From: DUAL01 sp036012565
GTDB taxonomy: Bacteria > Bacteroidota > Bacteroidia > Flavobacteriales > BACL11
Direction of reading: 5' to 3'
Assembly: GCA_036012565.1 (NCBI GenBank)
Contig: DASCPP010000122.1
Location: 1-10,041 of the forward strand
DNA: 10,041 nt
Position numbers and translations under genes: made by a program. Within the stretch, counting starts at the first letter, position 1, and each line of letters begins with the position of its first letter. The notes beneath the pieces are model-generated. The model ran no database searches. It was not told the DNA's origin and saw nothing but the letters and a program-made list of their open reading frames with translations. Of the stretch, positions 6,179-10,041 are shown one piece after another.

Positions 6179-7789
6179 ATGACCGAAACAGGAAAGCGAG
6201 CACAAAATGCTACCATCTCTGATTTAGGAATTAAAGACGGAACTGCACACTGGAATTTATCACCAGAAGAACTATCAAAAATTGCAGTTGAGAAAGGGCA
6301 AGCGACAGTAACTTCTACTGGAGCAATAAATGTAAGTACTGGAGAATTCACAGGACGTTCACCAATGGACAGATTCATAGTTCGTGATTCAATTACAGAA
6401 GATTCTGTATGGTGGGGTGATGTAAACTTATCTTTTGATGAAGATAAATTTGATACTCTACACAAAAAAGTATTAGACTACTTATGTTTCAAAGAGATGT
6501 ATGTGCGAGATTCTTATGCATGTGCTGATGACAAATACCGTATTAACATTCGTGTGGTGAATGAATACCCTTGGAGCAATATGTTTGCTTACAATATGTT
6601 CTTACGCCCTACTGATGGTGAAATTGAAAATTTTGATGCTGAATGGACTATATTGAATGCTCCAGGATTTATGGCAGATGCAGAGGTTGATGGTACACGC
6701 CAGCATAACTTTGCGATTCTAAATTTTACAAAAAAAATAATCCTAATCGGTGGGACTGCTTACACTGGAGAAATTAAGAAAGGTATTTTTTCAGCTCTTA
6801 ACTTTATTTTGCCACATCAAAAGAATGTGCTTGCTATGCATTGCAGTGCTAATGTTGGAAAAGAAGGAGATACAGCTATCTTCTTTGGATTATCTGGAAC
6901 AGGAAAAACAACCTTATCTGCCGATCCGAATAGAGATTTGATTGGTGATGATGAGCATGGTTGGGATGGTGACACTGTATTTAACTTTGAAGGGGGATGT
7001 TATGCAAAATGTATTGATCTTTCTGCTGAGAAAGAACCAGATATTTTTGCTGCTGTTAAGTCAGGAGCACTTTTGGAAAACATCTCATTTTTTGACAATA
7101 CTAATAAGCCAAACTATGAAGACGACTCAATCACCCAAAATACAAGAGTAAGTTATCCTATCTATCATATTGATAATATTGCTAAACCATCATTAGGAAG
7201 AAACCCTAGAAATATTTTCTTTTTAACAGCTGATGCATTTGGTGTATTACCTCCAGTATCAAAACTTACAAGAGGACAAGCAATGTATCATTTTATCTCA
7301 GGTTATACTGCAAAAGTTGCTGGTACTGAGGCAGGTGTTACTGAGCCACAAACAACCTTCTCTGCTTGTTTTGGGGCTCCATTTATGCCTTTACACCCTA
7401 CAAAGTATGCTGAGATGTTAGGAGAGAAAATGGATGAAAGTAATGTAAATGTATGGCTAATTAATACTGGCTGGTCAGGTGGTAAGTATGGTACCGGTGA
7501 TAGAATCTCATTAAAATATACAAGAGCAATGATTACTTCAATCTTGAATGGGGAATTAGACAATGTAGATTTTACTACTCATGAAGTATTTGGATTACAT
7601 ATGCCAACTTCATGTCCTAATGTTCCTTCTGAAATATTAAGCCCAAAAAATACATGGGTAGATAAAAATGCATATAATTCAAAAGCAAATGAGTTAGCAA
7701 ACGCTTTCAATAAGAATTTTGCACAATTTGCTGATAATGCAAATAATGAAATCCTAGATGCTGCACCAAAAGCAACAGTTAGGAGTTAA
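6179..7789 (+). CDS. pckA: Phosphoenolpyruvate carboxykinase (ATP)
   Basis: PckA converts oxaloacetate and ATP to PEP, CO2 and ADP, the entry step of gluconeogenesis in the cytoplasm. The 536-residue length is normal. All landmark motifs are present at a near-constant offset from E. coli PckA: substrate-binding TGRSP with Arg60; the PEPCK-specific loop GGTAYTGEIKK (191-201) with the metal-binding lysine; His221, the other metal-site residue; the P-loop GLSGTGKTT (237-245); and kinase-2 LIGDDEHGW (254-262) with the two aspartates. NTGWSGG and KYTRA in the C-terminal domain fit adenine and phosphate binding. The gene has its own candidate promoter and a strong terminator, so it is probably monocistronic. 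Its setting beside amino-acid catabolic genes fits growth on amino acids, but that is inference. Confidence 0.98.
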   Translation: MTETGKRAQNATISDLGIKDGTAHWNLSPEELSKIAVEKGQATVTSTGAINVSTGEFTGRSPMDRFIVRDSITEDSVWWGDVNLSFDEDKFDTLHKKVLDYLCFKEMYVRDSYACADDKYRINIRVVNEYPWSNMFAYNMFLRPTDGEIENFDAEWTILNAPGFMADAEVDGTRQHNFAILNFTKKIILIGGTAYTGEIKKGIFSALNFILPHQKNVLAMHCSANVGKEGDTAIFFGLSGTGKTTLSADPNRDLIGDDEHGWDGDTVFNFEGGCYAKCIDLSAEKEPDIFAAVKSGALLENISFFDNTNKPNYEDDSITQNTRVSYPIYHIDNIAKPSLGRNPRNIFFLTADAFGVLPPVSKLTRGQAMYHFISGYTAKVAGTEAGVTEPQTTFSACFGAPFMPLHPTKYAEMLGEKMDESNVNVWLINTGWSGGKYGTGDRISLKYTRAMITSILNGELDNVDFTTHEVFGLHMPTSCPNVPSEILSPKNTWVDKNAYNSKANELANAFNKNFAQFADNANNEILDAAPKATVRS

Positions 7790-7812
7790 ATTTATATATT
7801 AGATTATAGATG

Positions 7813-7839
7813 AAGCCGAGCAAATGCTTGGCTTTTTTT
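7813..7839 (+). terminator. Intrinsic terminator after pckA
   Basis: AGCCGAGC (7814-7821) pairs with GCTTGGCT (7826-7833) around the loop AAAT, with one G-T wobble and a possible extra A-T pair at the base. A run of seven T follows at 7833-7839. It begins 24 bp after the pckA stop and is the best terminator in the window. Confidence 0.9.
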
Positions 7840-7840
7840 A

Positions 7841-7848
7841 TATTTTTG
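7841..7848 (+). promoter_or_regulatory. Candidate -7 box of rsmE, abutting the pckA terminator
   Basis: TATTTTTG matches TAnnTTTG but ends only four bases before the rsmE ATG at 7853. If used, transcription would start at or within a few bases of the start codon, giving a leaderless or nearly leaderless message. T-rich sequence after a terminator can mimic this box by chance, so confidence is low. Confidence 0.3.
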
Positions 7849-7852
7849 AAAA

Positions 7853-8557
7853 ATGCAATTATTTTACACAAATAGCACAGAAAACCATTTTACAATAAGC
7901 TCAGAAGAAAGCAAACATGCCATTAAAGTATTACGCAAAAAGGAGGGAGATTTTTTAAACTTTACAGATGGGAAAGGTAATCTCTTTATTGCTGAGATAC
8001 TTATTGCAGATAGTAGAAAAACAAAAGTGAAAATTGTAAAAAGAGAAAAAAAAGATAAACAACATAAGTACTATTTACATATTGCCATTGCTCCTACCAA
8101 GAATATGGATAGGTACGAATGGTTCTTGGAAAAAGCTACTGAAATTGGTATTGATGAAATTACACCTATTATCTGTGAGTACTCTGAAAGAAAAATAATA
8201 AAACCTGAAAGATGTAATAGAATTTTGCTTTCAGCTATGAAGCAGTCGCTCAAATTCCATTTACCTAAACTGAATGAGGCAATTACATTAAAAGATTTCT
8301 TGAAGAAGGATTCTAAAGGAAATAAATATATTGCCCATTGTGAGGATTCAGAAAGAATTGAATTGAAAAATGAAAGAACAGAAAAGAGAACACTGATTTT
8401 AATAGGGCCTGAAGGTGACTTCTCTCCTGCTGAGATTGAGATGGCTTTGAAAAACCAATATAAAGCTGTAAGTTTGGGCAATAGTAGGTTAAGAACTGAG
8501 ACTGCAGGAATTGTAGCTGTACACACCAAAAATATTAAATACAAACTAAAATTATGA
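7853..8557 (+). CDS. rsmE: 16S rRNA (uracil-1498-N3)-methyltransferase RsmE
   Basis: RsmE methylates N3 of U1498 in helix 44 of 16S rRNA, using S-adenosylmethionine on the assembled 30S subunit. The 234-residue product has the two expected parts. An N-terminal PUA-like RNA-binding domain (about 1-70) contains the family's typical H-x-x-x-V-L-R-x-x-x-G-D pattern around residues 21-32. The SPOUT methyltransferase domain carries the trefoil-knot signatures IGPEGDF (184-190) and SLGNSRLRTETA (207-218), which form the SAM site. Basic residues dominate the region between (KKDK, ERKIIKPER), as expected for rRNA binding. The gene overlaps the downstream secreted-protein gene by 4 bp (ATGA), indicating one transcript with coupled translation. 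Confidence 0.95.
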   Translation: MQLFYTNSTENHFTISSEESKHAIKVLRKKEGDFLNFTDGKGNLFIAEILIADSRKTKVKIVKREKKDKQHKYYLHIAIAPTKNMDRYEWFLEKATEIGIDEITPIICEYSERKIIKPERCNRILLSAMKQSLKFHLPKLNEAITLKDFLKKDSKGNKYIAHCEDSERIELKNERTEKRTLILIGPEGDFSPAEIEMALKNQYKAVSLGNSRLRTETAGIVAVHTKNIKYKLKL

Positions 8558-9201
8558 AAAAACTACTACTTATATTACTTTGCTTGCCTATGATTGGGTT
8601 TGGACAAAACACCTATGAGATAGCCATACTTAAATATGGAGGTGGTGGGGATTGGTATGCTAACCCTACTGCCCTACACAACCTCATTGCTTTTTCAAAC
8701 GAGAACATTGGTACTAATATAAAAAAAGAGCCTGCAATAGTGGAAGTAGGTAGTAGCTATATTTTTAATTATCCTTTCCTACACATGACAGGACACGGGA
8801 ATGTAGTTTTCAATGCTAGTGAAACAGAAAATTTACGCAATTATCTTTTAGGAGGTGGCTTCCTACACATTGATGATAATTACGGAATGAATCCTTTTGT
8901 GCGTACAGAAATAAAAAAAGTATTCTCAGAAACCGATTTAGTAGAACTGCCTACGAATCACCCAATATTCCATGGAAAATACGAATTTACAAATGGGCTT
9001 CCTAAAATCCATGAGCATGATGCAAACCCACCAAAAGCATATGGTATAATTATGGATGGTCGTTTAGTTTGCCTGTACACGCACGAAAGTGATATTGGTG
9101 ATGGCTGGGAAGATGCAGAAGTCCATAATGACAGTGAATTTATTAGAGCTAAAGCCCTACAAATGGGTGCAAATATCTTGGAATATGTTTTTGAGAATTA
9201 A
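8554..9201 (+). CDS. Secreted DUF4159-like protein of unknown function
   Basis: The 215-residue product starts with a typical signal peptide: two lysines, then a hydrophobic stretch to about residue 17, with a probable cut around GFGQ (15-18), an ending common in flavobacterial exported proteins. Cys10 is not in a proper lipobox, so I do not call it a lipoprotein. The mature part resembles DUF4159, a domain thought to adopt a class I glutamine-amidotransferase-like fold. Recognisable elements are KYGGGGDWY (27-35), YPFLHMTGHGNV (73-84) and LLGGGFLHIDDNYG (98-111). It is rich in His and Asp, including HEHD (153-156), but I see no nucleophile Cys in a G-x-C-x-G elbow, so catalysis of that type is not supported. 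It follows rsmE with a 4-bp overlap and ends 4 bp inside the opposing hutH gene. Confidence 0.82.
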   Translation: MKKLLLILLCLPMIGFGQNTYEIAILKYGGGGDWYANPTALHNLIAFSNENIGTNIKKEPAIVEVGSSYIFNYPFLHMTGHGNVVFNASETENLRNYLLGGGFLHIDDNYGMNPFVRTEIKKVFSETDLVELPTNHPIFHGKYEFTNGLPKIHEHDANPPKAYGIIMDGRLVCLYTHESDIGDGWEDAEVHNDSEFIRAKALQMGANILEYVFEN

Positions 9202-9210
9202 AGTAATTCT
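9194..9210. repeat. Perfect 7-bp inverted repeat at the DUF4159/hutH stop-codon overlap
   Basis: AGAATTA (9194-9200) and TAATTCT (9204-9210) form a perfect 7-bp stem with an AAG loop, centred on the shared stop codons. Neither strand has a T-run after the stem, and six of seven pairs are A-T, so it does not look like an ordinary intrinsic terminator. It could be chance. Confidence 0.5.
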
Positions 9211-10041
9211 GAATCTATCGAGAGTCCTTGCAAGAATCCTATTGACTTTTCGATATCAGTGTGTAATAACCTGTCTTTCTCCAGAAATTTTACTTCATCA
9301 CGATAAATATCAAGAATTGATTCAATAAAATTAGAAGATTTTAAATTTCTAAAAGCCAATCCTTGTGTCGCATTTAGCATTTCAATAGCTAAGATACGCT
9401 CTGTATTTTCTACTACTTTAAATAACTTAGTTGCCGAATTAGCTCCCATACTCACATGGTCTTCCTGTCCGTTTGATGATACAATAGAATCTACTGATGC
9501 AGGTGTGCATAATTGTTTGTTCTGACTTGCAATACTTGCAGCTGTATATTGTAAAATCATCATTCCTGAATTAAGCCCAGCTTTAGCAGCTAAAAATGGA
9601 GGAAGTCCTCTTTGACCAGAAATAAGTTGATATGTTCTTCTTTCAGAAATAGAACCTAGCTCAGCAATCCCAATAGCCAAATAATCCATTGCCATAGCAA
9701 GTGACTGGCCATGGAAGTTACCTCCAGAAATTATTTTGTCTTCTTTAACAAAAATTGTAGGATTATCCGTAACTGAATTTATTTCAGTAATAAATATGTT
9801 TTTAACATGACTAATAACATCTCTTGTAGCCCCATGTACTTGCGGAATACATCTGAAAGAATAAGGATCTTGTACATCTTGCTTCTCCCCTTCTTGAATT
9901 TTACTACCATCTAAGAAATCACGAATATTTTCAGCAGTTTTTAACTGTCCTTTATGCGGTCGAACTAAATGTATTAACTCATCAAAACATTCACTTCTAC
10001 CATCAAAAGCCTCTAATGAAATACTAGAAATCATATCTGAC
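9198..10041 (-). CDS. hutH: Histidine ammonia-lyase (HutH), 5' end cut by window edge
   Basis: HutH removes ammonia from L-histidine to give urocanate, the first step of histidine degradation. The C-terminal 280 codons are present and the frame stays open to the right edge, continuing past the internal ATG at 10032-10034 (preceded by Ser-Asp codons), so that ATG is not the true start. The full family length is near 500 residues. Conserved segments are VQDPYSFRCIPQV (equivalents of Gln277, Tyr280 and Arg283 of the Pseudomonas enzyme), ITEINSVTDNP, SGGNFHGQ (Phe329 equivalent), GSISERR, LNSGMMILQYTAAS and SSNGQEDHVSMG (Glu414 equivalent). The ASG triad that forms the MIO cofactor should lie just outside the window. 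A tyrosine or phenylalanine ammonia-lyase relative is possible, since the substrate-selecting residues in the N-terminal half cannot be seen. No other hut gene is in view. Confidence 0.93.
   Translation of the reverse strand, partial: SDMISSISLEAFDGRSECFDELIHLVRPHKGQLKTAENIRDFLDGSKIQEGEKQDVQDPYSFRCIPQVHGATRDVISHVKNIFITEINSVTDNPTIFVKEDKIISGGNFHGQSLAMAMDYLAIGIAELGSISERRTYQLISGQRGLPPFLAAKAGLNSGMMILQYTAASIASQNKQLCTPASVDSIVSSNGQEDHVSMGANSATKLFKVVENTERILAIEMLNATQGLAFRNLKSSNFIESILDIYRDEVKFLEKDRLLHTDIEKSIGFLQGLSIDSELL

Noticed and set aside
8554..8610. Lipoprotein signal in the DUF4159-like protein, based on Cys10
   Set aside because: The residues before Cys10 are Leu-Leu-Leu, without the small residue required at position -1 of a lipobox, and the cysteine lies too early in the hydrophobic core.
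1..10041. Mobile element, prophage, CRISPR array, defence island or RNA gene
   Set aside because: I found no transposase or integrase motifs, no spaced direct repeats other than the coding array in rpsP, and no tRNA-like sequence. Almost all of the window is ordinary housekeeping and metabolic coding sequence.

Overview
This is an AT-rich chromosomal window from a member of the Bacteroidetes, most likely the Flavobacteriia. Four things point there. The E1 alpha and beta parts of a 2-oxoacid dehydrogenase are fused in one polypeptide. Several genes are preceded by Bacteroidetes-type TAnnTTTG promoter boxes and none by a clear Shine-Dalgarno sequence. Ribosomal protein S16 has a long C-terminal extension. 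The protein sequences also read like flavobacterial orthologues. No mobile element, tRNA, rRNA or CRISPR array is visible, and coding density is very high.

Left block, minus strand (1-3136): the N-terminal 238 codons of murQ (MurNAc-6-phosphate etherase, peptidoglycan recycling) run off the left edge. Its start codon directly abuts the stop of the fused E1 gene. A 178-bp divergent intergenic region follows, with promoter boxes for E1 (leftwards) and rpsP (rightwards).

Translation block, plus strand (3315-4714): rpsP and rimM lie 11 bp apart. S16 is 288 residues, about three times the length of the core protein. The excess is a lysine/alanine/glutamate-rich stretch and then a very acidic tail made of an exact 60-bp (20-residue) in-frame tandem repeat. 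RimM is the factor that matures the 30S head.

Middle block (4706-7839): a Lys9-type saccharopine reductase on the minus strand overlaps the 3' end of rimM by 9 bp. It is divergent from pckA (ATP-dependent PEP carboxykinase), which ends in a clear intrinsic terminator.

Right block (7853-10041): rsmE (16S rRNA m3U1498 methyltransferase) overlaps by 4 bp a secreted DUF4159-like protein. That gene in turn overlaps tail-to-tail by 4 bp with hutH (histidine ammonia-lyase), which runs off the right edge.

Taken together, the window mixes ribosome biogenesis (S16, RimM, RsmE) with amino-acid breakdown (branched-chain keto acids, saccharopine/lysine, histidine) and gluconeogenesis (PckA). I see no new defence or mobile system. 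The parts most worth a second look are the repetitive acidic tail of S16 and the short leader in front of rpsP.
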